64,000 bases of DNA, from contig NZ_JAIVLL010000001.1 of NCBI RefSeq assembly GCF_020524625.1, positions 124,001 to 188,000 of the forward strand, read 5' to 3'. Under the pieces are notes generated by a model. That model did not search any database. It saw nothing but the letters and a program-made list of their open reading frames with translations, and was not told where the DNA came from. Position numbers and translations under genes: made by a program. Of this stretch, positions 9,124 to 17,886 are shown in pieces. The stretch comes from Brevundimonas poindexterae. GTDB lineage: Bacteria > Pseudomonadota > Alphaproteobacteria > Caulobacterales > Caulobacteraceae. Each line of letters opens with the position of its first letter. Within the stretch, counting starts at the first letter, position 1.

Positions 9124-9891
9124 CTAACGGCCCGCGCCGCTGATCAGGGCGGTGCGTTCGGCGGGGGTCAGGTGACGCCAGCGGCCCTCGGGCAGGTCCT
9201 CGAGGCTGAGAGGACCGATATGGGTGCGCCACAGGTCCATGACGCGCAGGTCCAGCATTTCACACATCCGGCGGATCTGGCGGTTGCGCCCCTCGCGCAG
9301 GACGAACCGCAGGCACAGCGGCCCCAGCTGTTCGACCTCGGCGCGCTTGAGGGCCCGGCCGTCCAGCGACAGGCCGAAGCGCAGGCGGGCGATCTTGGAG
9401 TCGGTGAGGGTGCCGCGCACCCAGACCTGGTAGGTCTTGGGCAGGTCGGCGTCGGGGCCGATGACGGCCTTGGCCACCACGCCGTCGGTCGACAGGATCA
9501 GCAGCCCGCGGGAGTCCTCGTCGAGGCGGCCGACCGGCGGCAGGCTGTCGCGCGAGGACGGCAGGGGGCCGTCGCCCAGCTGGGCCGTGGCCGTCAGCAG
9601 GCGGGCGGCCGGAATCTTGCCGGGCTCGGGCTGACCCGAGACATAGCCCATGGGCTTGTTCAGCAGGACCGTCATGGCCGAGTCGAGGCGGCGGGTGGCG
9701 TCGTCGGACAGGACCAGGGTCTGGCCGGGCAGGATCTTGCGGCCGGCGTCGGTGACGACCTCGCCGTCGATCTGCACCAGACCGCCCGCGATCAGACCCT
9801 CGGCTTCGCGCCGCGAGCAGACCCCGGACTGGGCCAGCCATTTGTTCACGCGGACCGGCTCTTCGCCGGAATATTGCCCTGTCCAGGCCAT
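9124..9891 (-). CDS. rRNA pseudouridine synthase, RsuA/RluB/RluF family
   Basis: A 255-residue enzyme. An S4 RNA-binding domain starts near residue 13 (VRVNKWLAQSGVCSRREAEG), followed by a catalytic domain with the conserved PVGRLDEDSRGLLIL motif, in which Asp124 is the nucleophile. The family isomerises one uridine in 16S or 23S rRNA. The C-terminal LSLEDLPEGRWRHLTPAE looks more like RluF/RluE than RsuA, but the exact target cannot be fixed from sequence. The ATG at 9891 was chosen for the GAGGG ribosome site about ten bases upstream; in-frame ATGs at 9897 and 9933 also exist. Confidence 0.9.
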   Translation of the reverse strand: MAWTGQYSGEEPVRVNKWLAQSGVCSRREAEGLIAGGLVQIDGEVVTDAGRKILPGQTLVLSDDATRRLDSAMTVLLNKPMGYVSGQPEPGKIPAARLLTATAQLGDGPLPSSRDSLPPVGRLDEDSRGLLILSTDGVVAKAVIGPDADLPKTYQVWVRGTLTDSKIARLRFGLSLDGRALKRAEVEQLGPLCLRFVLREGRNRQIRRMCEMLDLRVMDLWRTHIGPLSLEDLPEGRWRHLTPAERTALISGAGR

Positions 9892-10001
9892 GAGCATCCC
9901 TCTTGAAGCGCCTGCCTTAGAGCAAGGGCGCATGGGCCGCCAACCCCCGGAGCGATTGAGGAAATCACGCGGGTTTCAAAGCAATGTGTGGAGTGCTCGC
10001 G

Positions 10002-10029
10002 TTGACTTTGAGTAACGGCTTCCTATATC
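10002..10029 (+). promoter_or_regulatory. Candidate sigma-70-type promoter
   Basis: TTGACT (10002-10007) and TATATC (10024-10029) are separated by 16 bases in a region of otherwise poor promoter signal. This would give the DJ-1-like gene a leader of about 140 bases. Confidence 0.4.
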
Positions 10030-10175
10030 AGGCCCCTACCAACCGAACCGCGCACGCCTCGCGCCCCGTGATGACAGATCACGGGTCATGGTCGTTTTTA
10101 TCGATGTAAGGCGCCGCTCCCTGAATATCTCGGGATCGCTGCCGCTCGGGCGTGGCCATAACAGAAGGACTCGTT

Positions 10176-10673
10176 TTGAAACCTCAAGCCGCCAAGAAAT
10201 CCCCCAACCGCAATCGTTTCCAGCGCGTTCCGACGCGCGCGCGCATTGGTCTGGCCATGCGCCGCGACATGAATTTCGGCCCGCTCGGCGATGTCGAGCC
10301 GATGATCCAGGCCGGTGGCCTGTCGATCGCGCCGATTTCGACCGGCGAGGCCAGCCTGCACGTCAATGGCGTCACCGTGCTGCCGACGGCCAAGGGCAAG
10401 GATCTGGAGAGCGGGGATCTGAAGGCACTGGTGGTGCCCGGCGGCTATTCGGATGAAGCCGGGGACAAGGCCGTGCGCGAACTGATCGACATGGCCAAGA
10501 GCCAGGGCGTGCCGGTCATCGCCTTTGGCGAGGGCGTGGTCCATGCGACCCGCGCGGCGGGCGCCAACCCGTCCGACTATGTGGATGCGCCGGCCGTGGT
10601 GACGGATGGCGACGTCGTGACCATGCTGGCCGACCGGGATGCCCTGTCGGCGGCGACTGCCCGGATCGGCTGA
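10176..10673 (+). CDS. DJ-1/PfpI-like protein lacking the nucleophilic cysteine
   Basis: A 165-residue protein with a class I glutamine-amidotransferase-like (DJ-1/PfpI) fold: the N-terminal RARIGLAMRRDMNFG strand, KALVVPGGYSDEAGDKAVRE and the elbow region GVPVIAFGEGVVHATRAAG. In active family members the elbow holds Cys (AICHG); here it reads AFGEG with no Cys, so protease, glyoxalase or deglycase activity is unlikely. The start is TTG at 10176, preceded at a normal distance by AGAAGGA. A GTG at 10152 in the same frame has no such site. The C-terminus (VVTDGDVVTMLADRDALSAA) is typical of the family. Confidence 0.7.
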   Translation: MKPQAAKKSPNRNRFQRVPTRARIGLAMRRDMNFGPLGDVEPMIQAGGLSIAPISTGEASLHVNGVTVLPTAKGKDLESGDLKALVVPGGYSDEAGDKAVRELIDMAKSQGVPVIAFGEGVVHATRAAGANPSDYVDAPAVVTDGDVVTMLADRDALSAATARIG

Positions 10674-10680
10674 GGGGCGT

Positions 10681-11307
10681 TCAGACCGTACGGAAGAGGA
10701 GGCCGAGGTTGTTGGCCGGCAGGGCGGCGCGCCGCGTCAGCCTGAGCCCGTTGGCCCTGGCCTCCATCACGACGTCTTCGAGGGCGCGCAGACCCCAAGC
10801 GGGGTCGCGCGCCCTCAGGCTTTCGTGGAAGGCGAGATTGCTGGGCGCGGTCTCGACGTCCGCCTCGACATAGGGGCCATACAGCATCAGCAGGCCGCCG
10901 GGACGGGCCAGTCGCTCGCCCGCCATCCGCATGAGCCCGACGGTCGCTGACCACGGGCTGATGTGGATCATATTGATGCAGACGATGGCGTCGAACCGGC
11001 CTTCGGGCCAGGTCGCTGCATCCGCCGCGTCGAGCCGTTTCGCAGGCTTCAGATTGTCGGGGCCGCCCGAGGACTGCCAGACCCGGAGGGCCTCGACGGC
11101 AGAGGCATCGATATCGGTCGGCAAGACCTCAAGGCCCGGGTGGGCGCGCGCGATCCCGAGGCCGTGGCCGCCGGTGCCGGTCGCGACCTCGACCAGGCGT
11201 CCGGACGCGGGCAGGTGGGGCTTCAGGAAATCGAGGATGTGCGGCAGGTTTCGTTCGCCAGCGGGCGTAAGCAGGGCCGTATCGTGTGCCGTTTGGCGCT
11301 CACTCAA
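10681..11307 (-). CDS. DUF938 SAM-dependent methyltransferase
   Basis: A 208-residue class I methyltransferase-fold protein. Near the start is TPAGERNLPHILDFLKPHLP, the PAAERN signature of the DUF938 family, then motif I GRLVEVATGTGGHGLGIA and motif II LEVLPTDID. ICINMIHISPWSATVGLM and GGLLMLYGPYVEADVETAPS follow. The substrate is unknown. The start is TTG at 11307, because GGAGA lies just upstream at good spacing and the preceding frame does not look coding. It is divergent from the PEP carboxykinase gene. Confidence 0.85.
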   Translation of the reverse strand: MSERQTAHDTALLTPAGERNLPHILDFLKPHLPASGRLVEVATGTGGHGLGIARAHPGLEVLPTDIDASAVEALRVWQSSGGPDNLKPAKRLDAADAATWPEGRFDAIVCINMIHISPWSATVGLMRMAGERLARPGGLLMLYGPYVEADVETAPSNLAFHESLRARDPAWGLRALEDVVMEARANGLRLTRRAALPANNLGLLFRTV

Positions 11308-11527
11308 AAAAGATTCTCCATCCGTTTTCTCCCCCGAGTAACCGGTTACAGCCGCTTTGGCTGCCGGTTTCAGGGGTATTGCATGTCGCGGCCGGTGAAA
11401 AGTTGCAGCAGTTGACCTCGGGTCCGCGAGGGTGTTTTGAGCGTGTAACAGAGCGTGATCGTTGCGCTCTATGGGGGGTATGTCGGCGAAGATCGACGCT
11501 CCCGGACGACGTTCAGGAGCGCGTTTC

Positions 11528-13375
11528 ATGGCCCAATCCTCCATTCCCGGTTTGCACCCTGCACCGACCCGCCACGCCCGACTGGTGGCCTGGGTTGAGG
11601 AGATCGCCCGGCTGACGAAGCCGGACCGTGTGCACTGGTGCGACGGCTCGGAGGCCGAGAAGGCCGCGATCGTCGCCGACCTGATCGACAAGGGCACGCT
11701 GCGCCAGCTGGACCCGGTCAAGCGTCCGGGCAGCTATTATGCCGCGTCGGATCCGCGCGATGTGGCGCGCGTCGAGAGCCGCACCTTCATCTGCCCCGCC
11801 GATCCGAAGGATGCCGGCCCGACCAACAACTGGGCCGACCCGGCCGAGATGCGCGACCGGCTGAACGGGCTATTCGACGGCTGTATGGCGGGCCGGACGA
11901 TGTATGTCGTGCCTTTCTGCATGGGGCCGCTGGGCTCGGAGATCAGCGCGCTGGGCGTCGAGATCACCGACAGCGGCTATGTGGCCGTGTCGATGGGCAT
12001 CATGACCCGCATGGGCAAGGATGCGCTGGACGCGCTGGGCGACGACGGGATGTTCGTGCCGGCCGTCCACACCCTGGGCGCGCCGCTGGCGGACGGCCAG
12101 GCCGATGTGCCGTGGCCCTGCAATGACGACAAATGGATCGTGCATTTCCCCGAAACGCGGGAGATCTGGTCCTATGGCTCGGGCTATGGCGGCAACGCCC
12201 TGCTGGGCAAGAAATGCTACGCGCTGCGCATCGCCTCGGTCATGGCCCGCGATGAGGGCTGGCTGGCCGAGCACATGCTGATCCTCAAGCTGACCGATCC
12301 GAAGGGCCGGGTGAAATATGTGGCCGCGGCCTTCCCCTCCGCCTGCGGCAAGACCAACCTGGCCATGCTTCAACCGTCGATCCCGGGCTGGAAGGCCGAG
12401 ACGGTCGGCGACGACATCGCCTGGATGCGCTTCGGCGACGACGGGCGCCTGTATGCCGTGAACCCGGAAGCGGGCTTCTTCGGCGTGGCGCCGGGCACCA
12501 GCCGCAACACCAACCGGAATGCGCTCGAGACGCTGGCGACCAACACCGTCTTCACCAATGTGGCGCTGACGGCGGACAATGATGTGTGGTGGGAGGGCCT
12601 GACCAAGGAGGCCCCCGAGGGCCTGACCAACTGGAAGGGGCAGCCGCACGATCCGGCCTCGGGCGAGCCGGCGGCGCACCCGAACGCGCGCTTTGCGGCC
12701 CCTGCTGCCCAGTGCCCGACCATCGCGCCCGAGTGGGAAGACCCGAAGGGCGTGCCGATCGACGCCATCCTGTTCGGGGGACGCCGGGCCTCGGCCGTGC
12801 CGCTGGTGACCGAAGCGTTCGACTGGGACCACGGGGTGTTCCTGGGTTCGACCGTGGCGTCGGAAGGCACGGCGGCGGCCGAGAACAAGGTCGGCGAACT
12901 GCGCCGCGACCCGTTCGCCATGCTGCCGTTCTGCGGCTACAACATGGGCGACTACTTCGCCCACTGGCTGGCCATGGGCAAGAAGAGCGACCCGGCCAAG
13001 CTGCCGCGCTTCTACTTCGTCAACTGGTTCCGCAAGGGCCCGGACGGAAAGTTCGTCTGGCCGGGCTTTGGCGACAATGCGCGGGTCCTGAAGTGGATCT
13101 CGGAACGGCTGGACGGCGAGGCCGGGGCGGTCGAGACGCCGGTCGGCCGGGTGCCGACGCGCGAGTCGCTGGATCTGGACGGGCTGGACCTGACCGAGAC
13201 CGACCTTGAGACCCTGCTGGACGTCGACGCCGAGGTCTGGACCGAGGAGGCGTCGCGCATTCCGGCCTTCTTCGAGACCTTCGACGATCGCATGCCGCAG
13301 GCGCTGTGGGACCAGCTGAAGGCGCTGGAAGCCCGTCTGGCGGACGCGCGAAGCGCCTCGCTGGCCGCCGAATAG
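11528..13375 (+). CDS. pckG: Phosphoenolpyruvate carboxykinase (GTP)
   Basis: A 615-residue enzyme converting oxaloacetate plus GTP to phosphoenolpyruvate, the entry to gluconeogenesis. The GTP-type P-loop and active-site Cys signature [13 protein letters not shown] is complete, with Cys273. Other family marks are [39 protein letters not shown] and a C-terminal nucleotide-binding region ([21 protein letters not shown]). Length is normal. The ATG at 11528 follows GGAGCG; an in-frame ATG at 11462 would add an unrelated extension. The gene ends in a strong terminator and is probably monocistronic. Confidence 0.96.
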   Translation: MAQSSIPGLHPAPTRHARLVAWVEEIARLTKPDRVHWCDGSEAEKAAIVADLIDKGTLRQLDPVKRPGSYYAASDPRDVARVESRTFICPADPKDAGPTNNWADPAEMRDRLNGLFDGCMAGRTMYVVPFCMGPLGSEISALGVEITDSGYVAVSMGIMTRMGKDALDALGDDGMFVPAVHTLGAPLADGQADVPWPCNDDKWIVHFPETREIWSYGSGYGGNALLGKKCYALRIASVMARDEGWLAEHMLILKLTDPKGRVKYVAAAFPSACGKTNLAMLQPSIPGWKAETVGDDIAWMRFGDDGRLYAVNPEAGFFGVAPGTSRNTNRNALETLATNTVFTNVALTADNDVWWEGLTKEAPEGLTNWKGQPHDPASGEPAAHPNARFAAPAAQCPTIAPEWEDPKGVPIDAILFGGRRASAVPLVTEAFDWDHGVFLGSTVASEGTAAAENKVGELRRDPFAMLPFCGYNMGDYFAHWLAMGKKSDPAKLPRFYFVNWFRKGPDGKFVWPGFGDNARVLKWISERLDGEAGAVETPVGRVPTRESLDLDGLDLTETDLETLLDVDAEVWTEEASRIPAFFETFDDRMPQALWDQLKALEARLADARSASLAAE

Positions 13376-13397
13376 GTCAGGCGACGACTTGATTTCG

Positions 13398-13437
13398 GGT
13401 CACGTCCGGTCGATGCACCGGGCGTGACCTTTTCCTG
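13398..13437 (+). terminator. Terminator of the PEP carboxykinase gene, overlapping the next start
   Basis: The 13-base arms 13398-13410 and 13417-13429 (GGTCACG-t-CCGGT and its complement, one G-T pair) enclose a six-base loop. TTTTCCTG follows. The right arm contains the GTG assigned as the start of the ThiO-like gene. Confidence 0.8.
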
Positions 13438-14392
13438 TGACATTGTGGTGCTGGGCGCGGGCGCCCTCGGCCTGGGCGTGGCCGCAGAGCTGCGCGCGCG
13501 CGGTCGGGACGTCCGGGTGGTCGACCCCGGCGGGGCCAACGCCTCCTCGGTCGCGGCCGGCATGATCGCACCGGCGATGGAGAGCCTGCTGGACCCATGG
13601 GACGCCGATCCGGCGGGGCGCGCCGCCCTGTTGCGGCAGGCGCGGGACCTGTGGCCGGGGTTCGCCGAGCGGCACGGCATTGAGCTGATCCGGGACGGGG
13701 TGGACTGGATCGGCGAGGATCCGGACGGGGTGGCGGCCCGGCTGGACGCGCTGGGCTTTGCAGCCGGGCGCACGGCAGCGGGCGTGTTCTGTCCCGAAGA
13801 CTGGCGGGTCGATCCGGCGCGGGCCTTGGCGGCGCTGGGACAGGGCCTGGAGCGTATTGCCGTCCGGGCCAAGGCGGTTGTGGCCGTCGACGGGGGCTGG
13901 CGCGTGACGCTGGAGGACGGGAAGGCGCTGTCCGCCCGGCAAGGGGTGCTGGCGACCGGCACGACCTTTCCGGCTCTGCCCGAAGCAGCGGCGCGGGCTG
14001 TGGGGGCGGTCTCGGCGATCGGGGGCAGGCTGGCGTTCACACCCCGGGCGCTGGTCGAACGGCCCGCGCGCTTCACGGGCGGCTATCTGGTGCCGATGGG
14101 CGAGGGCACGGTGATCGGGGCGACGATGGAGGTCGGCGGTCTGGCCGGAGATGCCGCAGCCCTGCAGGACGGCCTGCTGGCGCGGGCCCGGCGGGCGCTG
14201 GGGCTGGACGAGCTGGGACCGATGGAATGGCGGACCGGCGTGCGCGGCGCGACCGCCGACGGCCTGCCGCTGACGGGGGCGGTGCTGCCGGGACTGCATC
14301 TGGCGCTGGCGCCGAGGCGGAACGGCTGGCTGATGGCGCCGACGGTCGCCGCGCGGACGGTCGAGGGGATCGAGGCGCACCCGAAGGGCTGA
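13424..14392 (+). CDS. thiO: ThiO-like FAD-dependent amino acid oxidase
   Basis: A 322-residue DAO-fold flavoenzyme. The FAD-binding DIVVLGAGALGLGVAAEL lies at the N-terminus, followed by the acidic end of strand 2 (VRVVDPGG), then ASSVAAGMIAPAMES, typical of glycine oxidase ThiO. The C-terminus carries the RTGVRGATADGLPLTG and APRRNGWLMAP flavin-site signatures. ThiO makes the dehydroglycine used for the thiazole of thiamine. No thiS/thiG lies next to it, so the pathway role rests on family resemblance. The start is uncertain: GTG 13424 sits in the terminator of the preceding gene and lacks a ribosome site. Confidence 0.8.
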   Translation: MTFSCDIVVLGAGALGLGVAAELRARGRDVRVVDPGGANASSVAAGMIAPAMESLLDPWDADPAGRAALLRQARDLWPGFAERHGIELIRDGVDWIGEDPDGVAARLDALGFAAGRTAAGVFCPEDWRVDPARALAALGQGLERIAVRAKAVVAVDGGWRVTLEDGKALSARQGVLATGTTFPALPEAAARAVGAVSAIGGRLAFTPRALVERPARFTGGYLVPMGEGTVIGATMEVGGLAGDAAALQDGLLARARRALGLDELGPMEWRTGVRGATADGLPLTGAVLPGLHLALAPRRNGWLMAPTVAARTVEGIEAHPKG

Positions 14393-14413
14393 CGCCCCGA
14401 TCCCGGATCGCCC

Positions 14414-15148
14414 TTATTCCGGCAGGGTGAAGCGGATGCCTACATTGACGCGGGCGCCGCCGACGGGCTGGCCGTCCACCGTGCGCGGGCTCATGCGGAA
14501 GTCACGCGACAGACGGGTGGCGGCGCGACCGAAGCCGTAGCCGCCGGGCGTTTCACTGACCACCTGACAGTCGGTCAGGGTGCCGTTGACCCGCACCGTG
14601 CAGCTAAGCGTGGCCGAGCCGGTAACCCCGGCGGTGATGGCCCGGTCCGGATAGGCGCGCATCAGGGCCTCGCCGCTGGGTCTGCGGACCCAGTCGGGCT
14701 GGGTGATGACGGGCGGTCCGGCGGGCACGGTCTCGACCGGCGTGGTCCCGGTGCCGCCGGGCGTCGGGTTCTCGATCGGCTTGGTCAGGGTGATGGCCGG
14801 GCCGGTCGTCTGGGTCGGGACGTCCGGGATGACGGCGATCAGCGGTTCGGTCGCCCGCTCCGGCGCGACCGGATTGTGGATCGGCGGATTGGGCGCCGGG
14901 GGCTCGGGCGTGGGCTCGGTCTTCGGCGGCGGCGGCGTGTAGAACTCCATGACGATGGTGTCCTTCGGCTCGGCGGTGGGCGTGTAGGCCATCTCGATCC
15001 GCTGATAGTAGAGGGCCACCCCTGCACCGACGTGGGCGGCCACCACCACGCCGAGGGCGACGAGCGTCGCCGGCGACAGCTTTTTGCGGGTGTTGCCGTA
15101 TTCCAGGGGACTGATCAGGCTGGGGCCACCGGCGTGCGTCATCATCAT
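14414..15148 (-). CDS. TonB-like energy-transducing protein
   Basis: A 244-residue protein with the TonB plan: a short cytoplasmic N-terminus, one membrane helix at about 25-45 (ATLVALGVVVAAHVGAGVAL), a proline-rich periplasm-spanning region (TPPPPKTEPTPEPPAPNPP) and a C-terminal TonB_C domain from about 150. The last contains ITAGVTGSATLSCTVRVNG and ends VNVGIRFTLPE. Such proteins pass inner-membrane energy to outer-membrane receptors. No exbB or exbD is adjacent. The ATG at 15148, first of three in a row, follows GGGAGAG. It is divergent from the transglycosylase gene. Confidence 0.88.
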   Translation of the reverse strand: MMMTHAGGPSLISPLEYGNTRKKLSPATLVALGVVVAAHVGAGVALYYQRIEMAYTPTAEPKDTIVMEFYTPPPPKTEPTPEPPAPNPPIHNPVAPERATEPLIAVIPDVPTQTTGPAITLTKPIENPTPGGTGTTPVETVPAGPPVITQPDWVRRPSGEALMRAYPDRAITAGVTGSATLSCTVRVNGTLTDCQVVSETPGGYGFGRAATRLSRDFRMSPRTVDGQPVGGARVNVGIRFTLPE

Positions 15149-15257
15149 GGTCGTCTCTCCCTTATGCCGTCCCCACAGCACACCCTGAGGCGAGTGGGCG
15201 CTGACCTTGCGGCAAGTTTGAGGCGAAACCGTTGTGCGGCGATCACGGTTACGGCGG

Positions 15258-15274
15258 TTAAGATTCAATTAACC
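15258..15274. promoter_or_regulatory. CtrA box overlapping a CcrM (GANTC) site
   Basis: TTAA (15258-15261), seven bases, TTAA (15269-15272) then CC is the full CtrA recognition pattern. The spacer begins with GATTC (15262-15266), a CcrM methylation site. It lies 25 bases upstream of the transglycosylase start and about 110 upstream of the divergent TonB-like start. Confidence 0.7.
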
Positions 15275-15296
15275 ATGACTGGTCAGCCTTCGCACC

Positions 15297-16079
15297 ATGA
15301 CCATCGGTGCGATTCCCTCCCAGGGCGGTGTCGAGGCGGCCATCCGGCGCGCCTCTGCCTCCACGGGTGTGGACTTCGACTTTCTGCTGAAGACGGCCCA
15401 GCGCGAGAGCGCCATGAACCCGGGTGCCAAGGCCCGGACGTCGTCGGCGGCGGGCCTGTTCCAGTTCATCGAGCAGACCTGGCTGTCGACGCTCAAGCAG
15501 TACGGCGGGCGGCACGGCTATGGCCAGTATGCGGACCTGATCTATCGCGGGCAGGACGGGCGCTGGCGGGTCGACGGGGCGGCGCGCAATGTGGTGCTGG
15601 ACCTGCGTTATGACCCTGTCGCGGCTTCGGCCATGGCGGGCGAGCTGACGGCCTCGAACGCGGCCTATCTCCGCGGGCGGATCGGGCGGGAACCGACAGC
15701 CGGCGACCTGTATGCGGCGCACTTTCTGGGGCCGGCCGGAGCCGCGCGTCTGGTCGAGGCGGTGAACACCCAGCCGGGGGCGAGCGCCGCAGCCTTGTTC
15801 CCGCAGGCCGCCGCCGCCAACCGGCCGATCTTTTATCGCGACGGGCGCCCGGCGACCGTTGGTGAGGTCTATGCCAACCTGTCGAGCAAGGCCGGGCAGG
15901 GCGCGCCAGCGGCGGGCGGAGCCATGCCCGACCCCCTGTCGCCCAAGGACAGGGCGCTGGCGGACCAGATGGACCGGATGCGGCAGGACCAGGGCCTGTT
16001 GGCGCTGCTGCTGGGACAGGACGGGGATCAGGCAGACGCCGGGTTCCGCCGGGCGTTCGTGGGCATTGCCGACGCCTGA
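15297..16079 (+). CDS. Lytic transglycosylase (SLT domain) with C-terminal extension
   Basis: A 260-residue protein. The SLT catalytic region is at the front: LLKTAQRESAMNPGAKARTS with the catalytic Glu37, then SAAGLFQFIEQTWLSTLKQY, and later AHFLGPAGAARLVEAV. There is no signal peptide, unusual for a murein-cleaving enzyme. That points to export by another route, such as the flagellar apparatus or another specialised machine, as suggested for similar Caulobacterales enzymes. The C-terminal third (about 180-260) is low-complexity and helical. A CtrA box directly upstream suggests cell-cycle control and a role in polar or flagellar assembly. Confidence 0.85.
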   Translation: MTIGAIPSQGGVEAAIRRASASTGVDFDFLLKTAQRESAMNPGAKARTSSAAGLFQFIEQTWLSTLKQYGGRHGYGQYADLIYRGQDGRWRVDGAARNVVLDLRYDPVAASAMAGELTASNAAYLRGRIGREPTAGDLYAAHFLGPAGAARLVEAVNTQPGASAAALFPQAAAANRPIFYRDGRPATVGEVYANLSSKAGQGAPAAGGAMPDPLSPKDRALADQMDRMRQDQGLLALLLGQDGDQADAGFRRAFVGIADA

Positions 16080-16093
16080 TCCAGTCCGCGTGG

Positions 16094-16108
16094 TAAACTG
16101 TGCGTTAA
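16094..16108. promoter_or_regulatory. Near-consensus CtrA site
   Basis: TAAA-N7-TTAA differs from the CtrA consensus at one base of the first half-site. It lies 70 bases before the DUF2336 gene. Confidence 0.3.
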
Positions 16109-16177
16109 GCCTGTCACGCGCATGCTTCGAACCGGGAATCGGGGCACACCGGTTGATCTGAAACAGCTGAGTCCAAG

Positions 16178-17323
16178 ATGACGGCCTTTCGCGCACGCCT
16201 GACCGAGTTTGATATCCGCCGGCTGGTGAAATCGACCGATGAGGACGAACGCGCGGCCGCGGCCCACAAGCTGTGCCGGAATATGGATCGGGTCGAGCTG
16301 ACCCCCGAGGACCGCGAGGCGGCCGAGAAGATCCTGCGCGTGCTGGCCCATGACGCCGCCGAGCTGGTGCGGCGCGCGCTGGCGGTGACGCTGAAATCCT
16401 CGGACCTGATCCCGCGCGACGTGGCGCGCCGTCTGGCCGCAGATGTCGATAGTGTGGCCCTGCCCATCATCGGCTTTTGCCCGGCCTTTTCGGACGAGGA
16501 TCTGATCGAGATCGTCAAGGCTGGCTCGTCCGCGCGACAAGTGGCCGTGGCGGCGCGGCCGACCGTGGGACGCGATGTGTGTCAGGTGCTGGCCGAGACC
16601 GGCAGCCGCGAGGCCGTGCGCACCCTGGCGGCCAATGACAATGCCGATCTGGCCGAAGGGGCCATGTCCGTCGTCCTGGACCGGTTCGCCGAAGCGCCCG
16701 AGGTGGTGACGGCGCTGTCCTACCGGCAGGTGCTGCCGCCCGATATTACCGAGCGACTGGTCGCCCATGTGTCGGAGACGGTGCGCGAGCATCTCATGAC
16801 GCGCCATGCCATCGCGCCCGAGGCGGCCATCCGGCTGTCGGCGCACGCGCGCGAGCGGGCGACTCTGGATCTGGTCGACCAGGCCGCCAGCACCACTGAC
16901 ATGGCAACCTTCGTGTCGCGGCTGAATGGGCGGAAGGCGCTGACCCCGTCGCTGCTGCTGCGGGCGCTGGCCCGGGGGCAGGTGACCTTCGTCGAGCATG
17001 GTCTGGCCGAGCTGTCGCAGACGCCGCATTCGCGCACCTGGCTGATGGTGCATGATGCGGGGCCCTTGGGGCTGAAGGCCATCTATGACCGGGCGGGCCT
17101 GCCGCCGCGGCTGTTCCAGGCGTTCCGGTCGGGCATCGACACCTGGCGGGCCCTGCAGGCCGAGGGCGCGGACTTCAGCACCGAGACCTTCCGACAGCGC
17201 ATGCTGGAGCGGTTCCTGACGCAGCGCCCGAATGTGCCGCGCGAGGATCTGGCCTATCTGATGGAGCGTCTGGACCGGTCGCCGCTGTCGGAAGACATGG
17301 AAAAGGCCGCAAACGCGGCCTGA
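16178..17323 (+). CDS. DUF2336 helical-repeat protein
   Basis: A 381-residue soluble protein of the DUF2336 family, common in Caulobacterales and relatives. It is built of HEAT-like helical repeats: SDLIPRDVARRLAADVDSVA, then LPIIGFCPAFSDEDLIEIVK with SSARQVAVAARPTVGRDVCQ, a spacing repeated along the protein. The family function is unsettled; many members lie near signalling or motility genes. A second DUF2336 gene is 1.4 kb downstream on the other strand, with an Hpt protein and NAD kinase between them. The ATG at 16178 starts the recognisable family sequence. Confidence 0.85.
   Translation: MTAFRARLTEFDIRRLVKSTDEDERAAAAHKLCRNMDRVELTPEDREAAEKILRVLAHDAAELVRRALAVTLKSSDLIPRDVARRLAADVDSVALPIIGFCPAFSDEDLIEIVKAGSSARQVAVAARPTVGRDVCQVLAETGSREAVRTLAANDNADLAEGAMSVVLDRFAEAPEVVTALSYRQVLPPDITERLVAHVSETVREHLMTRHAIAPEAAIRLSAHARERATLDLVDQAASTTDMATFVSRLNGRKALTPSLLLRALARGQVTFVEHGLAELSQTPHSRTWLMVHDAGPLGLKAIYDRAGLPPRLFQAFRSGIDTWRALQAEGADFSTETFRQRMLERFLTQRPNVPREDLAYLMERLDRSPLSEDMEKAANAA
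17298..17321 (-). terminator. Terminator of the Hpt gene inside the convergent DUF2336 end
   Basis: Read on the minus strand, AGGCCGC-gttt-GCGGCCT forms a perfect 7-base-pair stem followed by TTTCC. It lies 27 bases after the Hpt stop and within the last codons of the convergent DUF2336 gene. Confidence 0.65.
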
Positions 17324-17347
17324 TCCGTCCGACAGGAAGAGTGGGGC

Positions 17348-17824
17348 CTAGCCGTTGTGCTCGGCCACGCGGGCTTCGAGCGTTTCCGCCAGCATCTGGC
17401 CGACCGGATGATCGTCGGTCTGGATCTTGTCGCGGACCGCGGCGCGGATGGCGTCAATATGGGCGTCGATCAGGACGACCGGGGCGCTCATACGCTTTTC
17501 CGGAGCATCCATGAGCTTGCACAGCGACCCTGCAAGCCGGGTGACCAGCGGATATTGGTAGGTGGTGCCGAGACCCTTGAGGTCGTGGGCGCGGAAATAG
17601 AGGCCTTCGGCCGTCTCGGGGGTGTAGCCCTGTTCGCGGATGGCGGTCTGGGCGGCCTCGAGCTTCACGATCTCGTCCTGCAGCCACTGGCTGAATTGGG
17701 CGGACATGGCCTGCAGGGCCTCTTCGGCCTTGGCGATTGCCGCAGCATCAATACCGCCGAATCCGCCACCCACCTTCAGGCGAAGGGTGTTCGGGGGACG
17801 AATGACCTGGGCCGGACCGCTCAT
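17348..17824 (-). CDS. Histidine phosphotransfer (Hpt) domain protein
   Basis: A 158-residue, mostly helical protein. The Hpt signature appears as YFRAHDLKGLGTTYQYPLVT, with His80 as the probable phospho-accepting residue. The helix LVTRLAGSLCKLMDAPEKR and a helix-rich C-terminus follow. No kinase or receiver is attached or adjacent, so it would be a free phosphorelay intermediate. The N-terminal 25 residues, with GGGFGGIDAAA, look disordered. AGGAG just before ATG 17824 supports the start. The upstream NAD kinase gene is on the same strand. Confidence 0.75.
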   Translation of the reverse strand: MSGPAQVIRPPNTLRLKVGGGFGGIDAAAIAKAEEALQAMSAQFSQWLQDEIVKLEAAQTAIREQGYTPETAEGLYFRAHDLKGLGTTYQYPLVTRLAGSLCKLMDAPEKRMSAPVVLIDAHIDAIRAAVRDKIQTDDHPVGQMLAETLEARVAEHNG

Positions 17825-17886
17825 CGGCTACTCCTGCATAAACCTGGGCGAGATCATGCGGAGGGGGTCTTAAGAAGCCGTGACTG

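Noticed and set aside
13424..14392. TPP riboswitch upstream of the ThiO-like gene
   Set aside because: The upstream space is filled by the PEP carboxykinase terminator, and no THI-box sequence is visible.
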